NCBI RefSeq assembly: GCF_027533845.1
Contig: NZ_JAPZVN010000008.1
Span: 240,119 to 304,118 of the forward strand
DNA: 64,000 nt
From: Streptomyces sp. RPT161
GTDB lineage: Bacteria; Actinomycetota; Actinomycetes; Streptomycetales; Streptomycetaceae
Reading direction: 5' to 3'
How positions within the stretch are numbered: position 1 is the first letter of the stretch; each line of letters begins with the position of its first letter. Below, piece after piece: positions 1 to 8,595 of the stretch. The translations under genes and the position numbers were made by a program. Under the pieces are notes generated by a model that worked only from the letters and a program-made list of their open reading frames with translations, searched no databases and had not been told where the DNA came from.

Positions 1-253
1 GGCACAGGTTGACCACCGTCCTGGCCAACCACGCGCCGGGCACCGCGACTTGGCCGCGGTCCGCGCGCTGCCACCGCAGATAGGCGTCCTGCACCACGTC
101 CTCGGCCTCGGCGGCCGAGCCCAGCATGCGGTAGGCCACCGCGAACAGCCGTGGCCGCTCCCGCTCGAACACCACGGCCGGCTCCGCGAGCGCCGCCGGA
201 AGGCACGACGACCCGGCGCTCGGCGAAACCGCCTGAACCGGGGCGGAGTTCAC
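1..253 (-). CDS. ECF (SigJ-like) RNA polymerase sigma factor, 5' part only
   Basis: Only the first 84 codons are inside the window; the gene continues past the left edge. The visible protein has sigma region 2: FERERPRLFAVAYRMLG at about residues 29-45, followed by AEAEDVVQDAYLRW, the usual signature of ECF sigma factors that bind the core polymerase and the -10 element. The start is set by a GTG whose last bases form a 4-base GTGA overlap with the stop codon of the upstream gene at 250-855, which implies translational coupling. The length and the C-terminal SnoaL-like domain that SigJ-type members often carry cannot be checked here. The ECF call is firm; the subgroup is inferred. Confidence 0.85.
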   Translation of the reverse strand, partial: MNSAPVQAVSPSAGSSCLPAALAEPAVVFERERPRLFAVAYRMLGSAAEAEDVVQDAYLRWQRADRGQVAVPGAWLARTVVNLC

Positions 254-855
254 ACCGTCCACGCCTGCACCACATCGATGATGTCACCCGCCACCGACAA
301 CAGGTCCGCGTCCAACTCCGCGCGCTGCTCCAGCCTGCCGACCGCCGCCGGGCGGTACTTGCCGCGCTCGGTGGAGGAGTCCCACATCGACAGGACCAGG
401 AACTCGCTTCCCGCGCCCTCCGCGAAGACGCCCCTGAGCATCCCGGGCGACCCGGCCATCGCCGGGTTCCACACCTTCTCCTGCATCGTCATGAAGTGCT
501 CCACCTGCTCGGGACGCACCCGAAGGTGCGCGGCGCGCACCAGGTCCGCGTCCCTGAACTGGGCCCGGAACCCGACCTTCACCTCCTGACGCTGCTCGAA
601 GAGGCGGACGTCGGCGCGGTCGTAGGTGCCCGCCTGGGCCACGGCTATGGAGTCGTGCGGCCCGGCCATGAACATGTCGTAGAACCGGCGGTTCTCCCAG
701 AAGCAGAAGACATGCGCCTCGTTCGGGCGACCGCGCCCCCATCCGCCGCCCTGTCCCCGGAACCCCGGCTCGCCCAGCAACCCCGACCACTCACGCTGCC
801 CGCGCTCGAACGCCTGCCGGTCCAGCACACGGCAGCGACTCCACTTCACCAGCAC
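250..855 (-). CDS. DUF4937 / YdbC-like domain protein
   Basis: This 201-residue soluble protein starts at GTG 855 and has no signal peptide or membrane segment. It appears to contain two related dimeric alpha/beta-barrel halves, with the segments MLVKWSRCRV near the N-terminus and FWENRRFYDMFM near residue 52, the layout of the DUF4937/YdbC family of small stress- or antibiotic-linked proteins. No catalytic residues are obvious. Its stop codon overlaps the start of the ECF sigma factor gene by four bases, so the two proteins are probably made together. It could be a monooxygenase-like accessory protein or a binding protein; the family call rests on overall resemblance. Confidence 0.6.
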   Translation of the reverse strand: MLVKWSRCRVLDRQAFERGQREWSGLLGEPGFRGQGGGWGRGRPNEAHVFCFWENRRFYDMFMAGPHDSIAVAQAGTYDRADVRLFEQRQEVKVGFRAQFRDADLVRAAHLRVRPEQVEHFMTMQEKVWNPAMAGSPGMLRGVFAEGAGSEFLVLSMWDSSTERGKYRPAAVGRLEQRAELDADLLSVAGDIIDVVQAWTV

Positions 856-952
856 CGCGCCATCTTATGGCCGCCAGGTGCCCGCACCGTGCGGGCGGCA
901 AAGCCCGTCACCCGCCCAACTCCCCTTGTGGGCACGGTCGTACGATCACGGC

Positions 953-1357
953 ATGGACGCTCTGTACCCACGCCTGCTGGTCCGCGACTTCGACGCCGCC
1001 ACCCGGTTCTGGTCCGCGGCGCTGCGCGACCTGCTCGGCGTCGAGCCGGTCAAGGTGCTGCCCGACCACGGGTACGCGAACTGGGACGTGGACGGCCAGG
1101 CGGTGCTCGTGCTGTACGCGCGCGAGGCGGTCGCCCGCACCGTCGGCACCGAGGCGCTGCCGGCGCGGTCGCCCGGGCAGGACACGGCGATGCTGGTGCT
1201 GCGGGTCGACGATGTGGACGAGGCCGCGCGCAGGCTCGCCGGGCACGGCGCCATGGTCGTCGTGGAGCCGCGCGACCGCCCGCAGTGGGGCCCGAACCTG
1301 CGCACCGCGCATCTGCGCGACCCGGAGGGCAACCTCATCGAACTCCAGTCGTACTGA
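953..1357 (+). CDS. VOC (glyoxalase/bleomycin-resistance fold) protein
   Basis: A 134-residue single-domain protein. MDALYPRLLVRDFDAATRFW at the N-terminus and LRDPEGNLIELQSY at the C-terminus are the typical ends of a vicinal-oxygen-chelate domain: a beta-alpha-beta unit that opens with 'R-L-L-V-x-D' and closes with 'D-P-x-G-N-x-I-E-L'. The final Glu (in NLIEL) is the usual metal ligand. The ATG at 953 is preferred over an upstream in-frame ATG at 878 because the extra residues are Arg/Pro-rich and the family begins at this point. The substrate is unknown; a glyoxalase, a fosfomycin- or bleomycin-type resistance protein, or a binding-only protein are all possible. It converges on nrdJ. Confidence 0.8.
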   Translation: MDALYPRLLVRDFDAATRFWSAALRDLLGVEPVKVLPDHGYANWDVDGQAVLVLYAREAVARTVGTEALPARSPGQDTAMLVLRVDDVDEAARRLAGHGAMVVVEPRDRPQWGPNLRTAHLRDPEGNLIELQSY

Positions 1358-1368
1358 CCACCGGCACA

Positions 1369-1414
1369 GCATGAGGCGGGGCGCGGACCTTCCAGTCCGC
1401 GCCCCGCCTCATGC
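1369..1414. terminator. Bidirectional intrinsic terminator between VOC gene and nrdJ
   Basis: Two perfect 19-base inverted arms (1369-1387 and 1396-1414) flank an 8-base loop. The hairpin sits in the short gap between two convergent genes and has no long U tract, as is usual in Streptomyces. Confidence 0.85.
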
Positions 1415-1428
1415 CTCACTCAGCGGTG

Positions 1429-4359
1429 TCAGCTGCACCCGCTGGTCGAGCCGCAGCCCTCGCACACGTAGCAGCTGCCCGCGCGGCGCATCTTGGTGCC
1501 GCAGGAGAAGCACAGCGGTGCGTCGGCGTTCAGGCCCTGCTGGATCTCCAGCAGTTCCGTGGAGTTGTGCGCCAGCCGGGGCGACGGCTGCTCGGCCGCG
1601 TCCTGGGTGCCGCGGGCCGGGGACTGCTTGGGCGGCTCCACCTGGCGGGGCGCCGACTGGGCCAGGCCCTCGACGTCCACGTCCTCGCCCTCCGGCTCGT
1701 AGGAGCCGGTGTCCAGGTGCCGCTGACGCTCCTCGGCGGAGTGGATGCCGAGCGCGGAACGGGTCTCGAAGGGCAGGAAGTCCAGCGCCAGGCGGCGGAA
1801 GATGTAGTCGACGATCGACTGCGCCATCCGCACGTCCGGGTCGTCGGTCAGACCGGCCGGCTCGAAGCGCATGTTGGTGAACTTCGAGACGTAGGTCTCC
1901 AGCGGCACGCCGTACTGCAGGCCGACGGACACGGCGATGGAGAAGGCGTCCATCATGCCCGCGAGGGTCGAGCCCTGCTTGGACATCTTCAGGAAGACCT
2001 CGCCGAGACCGTCGTCCGGGTAGGAGTTGGCGGTCATGTAGCCCTCGGCGCCGCCCACCGTGAAGGACGTGGTCAGTCCCGGACGGCCCTTCGGCAGCCG
2101 CTTGCGGACCGGGCGGTACTCGACGACCTTCTCCACCTCGGCCGGGGCGGTGGCCTGCCCGGCCTTCTTCTCCTCTTCCTTCTTCTTCGCCGAGAGCGGC
2201 TGGCCCACCTTGCAGTTGTCGCGGTAGATGGCCAGCGCCTTCAGGCCCAGCTTCCAGCCCTCGAAGTAGATCTCCTCGATCTCCTCGACGGTGGCGGACT
2301 CCGGCATGTTCACGGTCTTGGAGATGGCGCCGGACAGGAACGGCTGGGCGGCCGCCATCATCCGGACGTGGCCCATCGGCGAGATGGCCCGCTCGCCCAT
2401 GGCGCAGTCGAAGACCTCGTAGTGCTGCGGCTTCAGGCCCGGGGCGTCGATGACGTTGCCGTGCTCTGCGATGTGCGCGACGATCGCCTCGACCTGCTCC
2501 GGCTGGTAGCCGAGCCGCTTGAGGGCCTTGGGCACGGTGTTGTTCACGATCTGCATCGACCCGCCGCCGACCAGCTTCTTGAACTTCACCAGCGCCAGGT
2601 CCGGCTCGACACCGGTGGTGTCGCAGTCCATCATCAGGCCGATGGTGCCGGTAGGCGCCAGCACGCTCGCCTGCGCATTGCGGAAACCGTTCTTCTCGCC
2701 GAGCCGGATCACGTCCTGCCAGGCCTCGGTCGCCGCGGCCCACACCGGGGTGTCCAGGTCGTCCATGCGCGTGGCGACGGCGTTGGCGTCCGCGTGCTGC
2801 TTCATGACGCGCTTGTGGGCGTCGGCGTTGCGGGCGTAGCCGTCGTACGGGCCGACGACCGCGGCCAGTTCGGCGGAGCGCCGGTAGGAGGTACCGGTCA
2901 TCAACGAGGTGATGGCACCTGCCAGGGCACGGCCGCCATCGCTGTCGTAGGCGTGGCCGGTGGCCATCAGCAGGGCGCCGAGGTTGGCGTAGCCGATGCC
3001 CAGCTGGCGGAAGGCGCGGGTGGTCTCGCCGATCTTCTGGGTGGGGAAGTCGGCGAAGCAGATGGAGATGTCCATCGCGGTGATGACCAGCTCGACCACC
3101 TTGGCGAAGCGCTCGGCGTCGAAGCTCTGGTTGCCCTGGTCGTCGTCGCGCAGGAACTTCATCAGGTTCAACGAGGCCAGGTTGCACGAGGAGTTGTCCA
3201 GGTGCATGTACTCGCTGCACGGGTTCGAGGCGGTGATCCGGCCCGACTCCGGCGAGGTGTGCCAGTGGTTGATGACGTCGTCGTACTGGATGCCGGGGTC
3301 GGCGCAGGCCCAGGCGGCCTCGGCCAGCTTGCGGAACAGGCTCTTCGCGTCGACCTCCTCGATGACCTCGCCGGTGAGCCGGGCGCGCAGGCCGAACTTC
3401 TCACCGTTCTCCACGGCCTTCATGAACTCGTCGTTCACCCGGACCGAGTTGTTGGCGTTCTGGTACTGGACGGAGGTGATGTCCTCGCCGCCGAGGTCCA
3501 TGTCGAAGCCCGCGTCGCGCAGCGCGCGGATCTTCTCCTCCTCCTTCACCTTGGTCTCGATGAAGGCCTCGACGTCCGGGTGGTCCACGTCCAGCACGAC
3601 CATCTTGGCCGCACGGCGGGTCGCGCCACCGGACTTGATCGTTCCTGCCGAGGCGTCGGCGCCGCGCATGAAGGACACCGGGCCGGAGGCGTTGCCGCCG
3701 GAGGAGAGCAGTTCCTTGGAGGAGCGGATGCGGGAGAGGTTCAGGCCGGCGCCGGAGCCGCCCTTGAAGATCATCCCCTCTTCCTTGTACCAGTCGAGGA
3801 TCGAGTCCATCGAGTCGTCGACGGAGAGGATGAAGCAGGCCGACACCTGCTGCGGCTGGGCGGTGCCGACGTTGAACCACACCGGGGAGTTGAAGCTGAA
3901 GATCTGGTGCAGCAGGGCATAGGCCAGCTCGTGCTCGAAGATCTCTGCGTCCGCGGGGGAGGCGAAGTAGCCGTGCTCCTCGCCCGCGGCGCGGTAGGTC
4001 TTCACCACGCGGTCGATGAGCTGCTTGAGGCTGTTCTCACGGCTGGCGGAGCCGACGGCGCCACGGAAGTACTTGCTGGTGACGATGTTGACCGCGTTCA
4101 CCGACCAGAAGTCGGGGAACTCCACGCCGCGCTGCTCGAAGTTGACCGAGCCGTCGCGCCAGTTGGTCATGACGACGTCGCGGCGCTCCCAGACCACCTC
4201 GTCGTACGGGTGCGTACCAGGAGTGGTGTGGATGCGCTCGATCCGCAGGCCCTTGCCGGGCTTGGCGGTCCTGGTGGTCTTCACTGCCTTTTCGGCCTTC
4301 TCAGCGTTTCCGTCCTTGGAGCGAGAGCTACGTGCCGAGCCGCTCGTCGTCTCTGTCAT
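1429..4359 (-). CDS. nrdJ: Adenosylcobalamin-dependent (class II) ribonucleoside-diphosphate reductase
   Basis: This 976-residue enzyme makes deoxyribonucleotides with a B12-derived thiyl radical and needs no oxygen. Visible marks are the substrate-site segment ACFILSVDDSMDS near residue 165, the central NPCSEYMHLDNSSCNLASLNL segment, and the Cys-rich C-terminus with CFSCGTKM and CYVCEGCG, the redox-active tail of the Streptomyces enzyme. A Lys-rich N-terminal extension (first ~45 residues) precedes the core. The ATG at 4359 follows a strong GGGAGG. It lies 201 bases downstream of nrdR on the same strand; nrdRJ is a known co-transcribed, NrdR-repressed unit in S. coelicolor. The short gap 4360-4560 holds only the ribosome-binding site and GC-rich sequence; no cobalamin riboswitch was recognised. 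Confidence 0.97.
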   Translation of the reverse strand: MTETTSGSARSSRSKDGNAEKAEKAVKTTRTAKPGKGLRIERIHTTPGTHPYDEVVWERRDVVMTNWRDGSVNFEQRGVEFPDFWSVNAVNIVTSKYFRGAVGSASRENSLKQLIDRVVKTYRAAGEEHGYFASPADAEIFEHELAYALLHQIFSFNSPVWFNVGTAQPQQVSACFILSVDDSMDSILDWYKEEGMIFKGGSGAGLNLSRIRSSKELLSSGGNASGPVSFMRGADASAGTIKSGGATRRAAKMVVLDVDHPDVEAFIETKVKEEEKIRALRDAGFDMDLGGEDITSVQYQNANNSVRVNDEFMKAVENGEKFGLRARLTGEVIEEVDAKSLFRKLAEAAWACADPGIQYDDVINHWHTSPESGRITASNPCSEYMHLDNSSCNLASLNLMKFLRDDDQGNQSFDAERFAKVVELVITAMDISICFADFPTQKIGETTRAFRQLGIGYANLGALLMATGHAYDSDGGRALAGAITSLMTGTSYRRSAELAAVVGPYDGYARNADAHKRVMKQHADANAVATRMDDLDTPVWAAATEAWQDVIRLGEKNGFRNAQASVLAPTGTIGLMMDCDTTGVEPDLALVKFKKLVGGGSMQIVNNTVPKALKRLGYQPEQVEAIVAHIAEHGNVIDAPGLKPQHYEVFDCAMGERAISPMGHVRMMAAAQPFLSGAISKTVNMPESATVEEIEEIYFEGWKLGLKALAIYRDNCKVGQPLSAKKKEEEKKAGQATAPAEVEKVVEYRPVRKRLPKGRPGLTTSFTVGGAEGYMTANSYPDDGLGEVFLKMSKQGSTLAGMMDAFSIAVSVGLQYGVPLETYVSKFTNMRFEPAGLTDDPDVRMAQSIVDYIFRRLALDFLPFETRSALGIHSAEERQRHLDTGSYEPEGEDVDVEGLAQSAPRQVEPPKQSPARGTQDAAEQPSPRLAHNSTELLEIQQGLNADAPLCFSCGTKMRRAGSCYVCEGCGSTSGCS

Positions 4360-4560
4360 GCCGCCTCCCTATACGGGCAAAACGCCCTGAAGTGCCACGG
4401 TTCTTCCCGCCGCACGGTGTTGTCTGCCGCCTCGGCGCCCGTGGCACCGGACGAAGTCTGTGTCCTGCTGTGTGTCGCGGTCCCGCGGTACGCCGCGCCG
4501 CGTGTCCCCCTGGGGGCAGGGCCGCGGGCGCCCGGTGGGGGCGCGCCGGGCCGCCCGGCC

Positions 4561-5160
4561 TCAGGGCGAGGCCGGGCCGGATGGGACGGGGACGGCCGCG
4601 CCCCCGTCGGTGCCTCGGGCGTCCGCCGACCGCGGGGCACGGGGTTCCCCGGACCGCTGACCTGGGCTGTCGGCCGGTGGCCGGGTGGCACAGGGGGCCG
4701 GGGCGGCCCCGGCGGCGCCGCCCGCCCGTAGCTCGTTGATGGCCGCCTCGAAGTCGTCGAGCGAGTCGAAGGCCCGGTAGACCGAGGCGAACCGCAGGTA
4801 GGCGACGAGGTCGAGGTCCTGGAGCGGGCCGAGTATCGCCAGTCCCACGTCGTGGGTGGACAGTTCGGCGCTTCCGGTGGCCCGGACGGCCTCCTCGACG
4901 CGTTGGCCGAGCTGGGCCAGCGCGTCCTCGGTGACCGGGCGGCCCTGGCACGCCTTGCGCACCCCGGCGATGACCTTGTCCCGGCTGAAGGGCTCGGTCA
5001 CTCCGCTGCGCTTGATCACCATCAGGGACGCGGTCTCGACCGTGGTGAACCGCCGACCGCAGTCGGGGCACTGGCGTCGCCGCCGGATCGAGGTTCCGTC
5101 GTCGGTGGTGCGGCTGTCGACCACGCGGCTGTCTGGGTGCCTGCAGAAGGGGCAGTGCAT
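4561..5160 (-). CDS. nrdR: Transcriptional repressor NrdR
   Basis: A 199-residue regulator of ribonucleotide reductase genes. It opens with MHCPFC, and a second pair (CPDCGRRF) completes the N-terminal zinc ribbon that binds DNA (residues ~1-40). The ATP-cone follows ([19 protein letters not shown] and on to about residue 145), which senses ATP/dATP. The C-terminal ~50 residues are a Pro/Ala-rich tail longer than in most NrdR proteins (about 150-180 residues). The start is fixed by MHCPFC; an open frame reaching to 5307 is rejected because it runs into the operator region. It heads the nrdR-nrdJ transcription unit. Confidence 0.96.
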   Translation of the reverse strand: MHCPFCRHPDSRVVDSRTTDDGTSIRRRRQCPDCGRRFTTVETASLMVIKRSGVTEPFSRDKVIAGVRKACQGRPVTEDALAQLGQRVEEAVRATGSAELSTHDVGLAILGPLQDLDLVAYLRFASVYRAFDSLDDFEAAINELRAGGAAGAAPAPCATRPPADSPGQRSGEPRAPRSADARGTDGGAAVPVPSGPASP

Positions 5161-5301
5161 GTCCTCTCCCTCCTCACCCTGATGTCCGCACACGGACGAC
5201 CGTCGCGCGGATATGGAAAAACATCGCTTCGCACGGCCTGTTGGGTCCCGCGAAGCAGCCTCAAGCATAGGCGATCCCTGGGGCCGCGAAGACCGCGGGA
5301 A

Positions 5302-5349
5302 CCACAACTTGTAGGTGGCTGTCCCCCATCAAACCACTAGATCTGGTGC
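5302..5349. promoter_or_regulatory. Tandem NrdR boxes upstream of nrdRJ
   Basis: Two 16-base sites resemble the NrdR consensus ACACTATATATAGTGT. The site at 5334-5349 (CCACTAGATCTGGTGC) matches 11 of the inner 14 positions. The site at 5302-5317 (CCACAACTTGTAGGTG) matches about 8. Their centres are 32 bases apart, about three helical turns, which is the spacing typical of functional NrdR box pairs. They lie 142-190 bases upstream of the nrdR start, consistent with autoregulation of the nrdRJ unit. Confidence 0.85.
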
Positions 5350-5595
5350 CGGGGGTCAATGTGCCGTGCTCGCGTGTCGCGGCGGCGCGGCGCCTGCGAG
5401 CCTACGTGAAGCCCGGGTACGGTGTGCGCGCGGCCCCGGGTGTCACGCTGGGTGCCACGCGGACGACGGTGGGGTACGGTGCGCGGCGCCGGGCGGCCCG
5501 GGCCGGAATCCGGCGGCGGGCCGCCTGACATGGCCAAATTCCGGCCTATACACCCAATAACTTGATCACGACAGGTGAATCATAAATTTTCACTC

Positions 5596-5607
5596 GAACG
5601 TGTGTTT
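5596..5607. promoter_or_regulatory. LexA (SOS) box upstream of lexA
   Basis: GAACGTGTGTTT fits the Gram-positive/actinobacterial SOS consensus GAACNNNNGTTC at 7 of 8 fixed positions. It lies 64 bases upstream of the lexA start in an A+T-rich promoter stretch, the expected place for autorepression. Confidence 0.85.
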
Positions 5608-5670
5608 GGCGCAACCTTTCGAAAGCAACTACCGTTGTCTCACTAGGGAGAACACCAGAGAGGGGCCGCC

Positions 5671-6441
5671 GTGACCACGACCGCAGACAGCGCGACCATC
5701 AGCGCCCAGGACCGCTCCCAGGACCGGCTCGATCCGATGAACGTGATGAACGACGACACTCCCAAGCCAGGACGCTCGCTGCCCGGCCGCCCGCCGGGCA
5801 TCAGGGCCGACAGCTCCGGCCTCACCGATCGGCAGCGCCGGGTCATCGAGGTCATCCGGGATTCGGTGCAGCGCCGCGGCTATCCCCCGTCGATGCGGGA
5901 GATCGGTCAGGCCGTCGGCCTGTCCAGCACGTCCTCAGTGGCCCACCAGCTGATGGCGCTGGAGCGGAAGGGGTTCCTACGGCGCGATCCGCACCGCCCC
6001 CGCGCCTACGAGGTGCGCGGTTCCGACGCCCCGCACTCGCAGCCCACGGACACCACCGGCAAGCCCTCCGCATCCTATGTGCCGCTGGTGGGCCGGATCG
6101 CGGCCGGTGGGCCGATCCTGGCCGAGGAGTCGGTGGAGGACGTCTTCCCGCTCCCCCGCCAACTGGTCGGTGACGGCGACCTGTTCGTGCTCAAGGTGGT
6201 GGGTGACTCGATGATCGAGGCGGCCATCTGCGACGGCGACTGGGTCACGGTACGCCGCCAGCCCGTCGCCGAGAACGGGGACATCGTGGCCGCGATGCTT
6301 GACGGCGAGGCCACCGTCAAGCGCTTCAAGCGGGAGAACGGGCATGTGTGGCTGCTGCCGCACAACGCCGCCTACCAGCCGATCCCCGGCGACGAGGCGA
6401 CCATCCTCGGCAAGGTGGTGGCCGTACTGCGCCGGGTCTGA
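5671..6441 (+). CDS. lexA: LexA repressor (SOS regulator)
   Basis: A 256-residue repressor of DNA-damage genes that cleaves itself when RecA filaments form. After a variable N-terminal tail (~45 residues), the winged HTH contains [20 protein letters not shown] and [21 protein letters not shown] (about 51-90). The S24 peptidase half carries the Ala-Gly cleavage site in GRIAAGGP, the nucleophile Ser in [11 protein letters not shown] and the general-base Lys in ATVKRFKRE. The GTG at 5671 follows a GAGAGGGG ribosome-binding site. A LexA box lies 64 bases upstream. The gene is divergent from nrdR and convergent with dinG. Confidence 0.97.
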   Translation: MTTTADSATISAQDRSQDRLDPMNVMNDDTPKPGRSLPGRPPGIRADSSGLTDRQRRVIEVIRDSVQRRGYPPSMREIGQAVGLSSTSSVAHQLMALERKGFLRRDPHRPRAYEVRGSDAPHSQPTDTTGKPSASYVPLVGRIAAGGPILAEESVEDVFPLPRQLVGDGDLFVLKVVGDSMIEAAICDGDWVTVRRQPVAENGDIVAAMLDGEATVKRFKRENGHVWLLPHNAAYQPIPGDEATILGKVVAVLRRV

Positions 6442-6466
6442 ACGACCCGGCCGAACGACACGACCC

Positions 6467-6498
6467 GGACCCCGGAACCCAGCACGGTTCCGGGGTCC
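6467..6498. terminator. Terminator between lexA and dinG
   Basis: Twelve-base perfect arms (6467-6478 and 6487-6498) flank an 8-base loop, 25 bases after the lexA stop and facing the 3' end of dinG. It probably serves both genes. Confidence 0.8.
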
Positions 6499-6542
6499 CG
6501 CCGTGTCGGCACTCCCGCCGGGCTCCGCGCCCCGGACCGCCC

Positions 6543-8513
6543 TCAGCCCGTCGCTTCGGCCGCCGCCGCGATGGCCGCCAGCGACCGGCGCACCTGGTTG
6601 CGGTCCGTGGTGTACCAGAACTCCGGCATCGAGGCCCGCAGGAACCCCCCGTACCGGGCCGTGGCCAGCCGCGGATCGAGCACCGCGACCACACCACGGT
6701 CACCGGTGGCACGGATCAGCCGGCCCGCCCCCTGCGCCATCAGCAGCGCCGCGTGAGTGGCGGCCACCGCCATAAACCCGTTACCACCGTTTTCCTCAAC
6801 GGCCTTTTGCCTGGCGCTCATCAGCGGATCGTCAGGGCGCGGGAACGGAATTCTGTCCATCACCACGAGTTGGCAATTGGAACCAGGAACATCCACGCCC
6901 TGCCACAGCGACAGCGTGCCGAACAAACACGTGCCGGCGTCATCGGCGAAAGTGCGGATCAGTTCCCCGAGCGTCTCCTCGCCCTGCAGCAGGATCGGGA
7001 AGTCCAGTCGGCCGCGCAGCGCCTCGGCCGCCGCCTGGGCGGCCCGCATAGAGGAGAACAGCCCCAGCGTCCGGCCGCCGGCCGCCTCGATCAGTTCGGC
7101 GAGTTCGTCCAGCATGTCGGTGCGGCTGCCCTCGCGCCCCGGTGTCGCCAGGTGCTTGGCGACGTAGAGGATGCCCTGCTTGCGGTAGTCGAAGGGCGAC
7201 CCGACGTCGATCCCCTGCCACACGGGCATATCGTCGCCCCCGGTACCCTCCGGGGCCAGGCCCAGTGAGGCCGCCACCCCGTTGAAGTCGCCCCCGAGCT
7301 TGAGGGTGGCCGAGGTCAGCACCACCGAACGCTCGGCGAACAGCTTCTCGCGCAGCAGCCCGGAGACCGACAGCGGCGCGACCCGCAGCGAGGCGCCGAA
7401 GCGGTCGTGCCGCTCGCACCAGACCACGTCGTACTCCGACTCCTCCAGCAGCCGCTCGGCCACCCCGTGCACGTTCTCGATCGACGCCAGCGCCTGCTTG
7501 CGCACCGCGTCCTCGTCCGCCACCGAACGGTCGCGCACCTCGCCCAGCGAAGTGATCACCTGGCGGCAGGCGTCCCGCAGCGCGGCCAGCACATACGCCA
7601 GGTCCTCCGGGATCTCCTCCAGGCGGCCGGGCAGCGCCAGCTCCATGACCCGCTCGAAGCCCTCGGCGGCGGTCAGCAGCGCGTCCGCGGCCTTCTCGTT
7701 GACCAGTTTGGCGGACCGCTTCACGGCGCGGTTGACGCCGCCCGGGGTCAGCTCGCCGGTGGCCACCCCGGTGACCCGGGAGACCAGTTCATGGGCCTCG
7801 TCGACGATCAGTACCTCATGGCTGGGCAGCACCGGGGCGCCCTCGATGGCGTCGATGGCCAGCAGCGCGTGGTTGGTGACCACGACATCGGCCAGTTTGG
7901 CCCGCTCCCGAGCGGCCTCGGCGAAGCACTCGGCGCCGTAAGGGCACTTGGTGGCGCCCAGGCACTCCCGGGAGGTGACCGAGACCTGGGACCAGGCACG
8001 GTCGGAGACACCGGGGCTGAGCGCGTCGCGGTCCCCGGTCTCGGTCTCGTCGGCCCAGTCCCGCAGCCGCACCAGGTCCTTGCCGAGCTTGCTGGTGGGC
8101 CCGCCCATCTGCTCCATGGGGTCGAACAGGCCGTCTTCCTCGTCACTGGGCACGCCCTCGTGCACCCGGTGCAGGCACAGGTAGTTCGAGCGGCCCTTGA
8201 GCATCGCGAACTGCGGTTCGCGGCGCAGCAGGGGGCCGAGCGCGGCCACGGTGCGCGGCAGGTCGCGCTCGACCAGCTGGCGCTGGAGGGCGAGGGTCGC
8301 GGTGGCCACCACCACCGGCTCGCCGTGTGCCAGCGCCGGGACCAGGTAGCCGAGGGACTTTCCGGTACCGGTCCCGGCCTGGGCCAGCAGATGGGTGCCG
8401 TCGTCCACGGCGGTCGCCACGGCCTGGGCCATGGCGACCTGGCCGGGGCGCTCCACACCGCCCACGGCGGTGACGGCGGCGTGCAGCAGTTCGGTGAGGT
8501 CGGGCTTGCTCAT
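6543..8513 (-). CDS. dinG: DinG/XPD-family ATP-dependent DNA helicase
   Basis: A 656-residue superfamily-2 helicase. Visible motifs are Walker A AGTGTGKSLGYLVPAL near residue 48, the DEAH box in VLIVDEAHELV near 235, and the C-terminal motifs SATLKLGG, LFSSMRAAQ and GAGRLIR. Cysteines around CLHRVHEG and ECLGATKCPYGAEC are in the position of the iron-sulfur cluster ligands of XPD/DinG proteins. The ATG at 8513 (MSKPDLTELL) is chosen; an upstream TTG at 8546 would add 11 residues. A short stretch at about 6765-6965 has codon use quite unlike the rest of the gene. It is convergent with lexA; a LexA box of its own was not seen. Confidence 0.9.
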   Translation of the reverse strand: MSKPDLTELLHAAVTAVGGVERPGQVAMAQAVATAVDDGTHLLAQAGTGTGKSLGYLVPALAHGEPVVVATATLALQRQLVERDLPRTVAALGPLLRREPQFAMLKGRSNYLCLHRVHEGVPSDEEDGLFDPMEQMGGPTSKLGKDLVRLRDWADETETGDRDALSPGVSDRAWSQVSVTSRECLGATKCPYGAECFAEAARERAKLADVVVTNHALLAIDAIEGAPVLPSHEVLIVDEAHELVSRVTGVATGELTPGGVNRAVKRSAKLVNEKAADALLTAAEGFERVMELALPGRLEEIPEDLAYVLAALRDACRQVITSLGEVRDRSVADEDAVRKQALASIENVHGVAERLLEESEYDVVWCERHDRFGASLRVAPLSVSGLLREKLFAERSVVLTSATLKLGGDFNGVAASLGLAPEGTGGDDMPVWQGIDVGSPFDYRKQGILYVAKHLATPGREGSRTDMLDELAELIEAAGGRTLGLFSSMRAAQAAAEALRGRLDFPILLQGEETLGELIRTFADDAGTCLFGTLSLWQGVDVPGSNCQLVVMDRIPFPRPDDPLMSARQKAVEENGGNGFMAVAATHAALLMAQGAGRLIRATGDRGVVAVLDPRLATARYGGFLRASMPEFWYTTDRNQVRRSLAAIAAAAEATG

Positions 8514-8595
8514 AGGAGTACCCACCCTACGTGCCGCCACTGACAACGGTCCCGGAAACCGGCGGCACCGCCGGACACTCCGCGAACCGCACCGG

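Larger units (their letters stand above)
5161..5670. other. nrdR-lexA divergent intergenic region
   Basis: This 510-base region separates the divergent nrdR and lexA genes. It holds the paired NrdR boxes (5302-5349) and the LexA box (5596-5607), listed separately. The stretch 5350-5530 is GC-rich and shows nothing I can identify. From about 5545 to 5660 the sequence turns markedly A+T-rich for this genome, as expected for the lexA promoter; a TTTCGAAA palindrome lies at about 5617-5624. No small gene is supported here. Confidence 0.7.

Noticed and set aside
1411..4731. Open frame of about 1,100 codons opposite nrdJ
   Set aside because: High-GC shadow; nrdJ on the minus strand carries all family motifs.
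4360..5340. Cobalamin riboswitch for the B12-dependent reductase
   Set aside because: No B12-box-like sequence was recognised before nrdJ or nrdR. NrdJ uses B12 and would not be expected to be shut off by it; in S. coelicolor the riboswitch is on the class I nrdABS genes.
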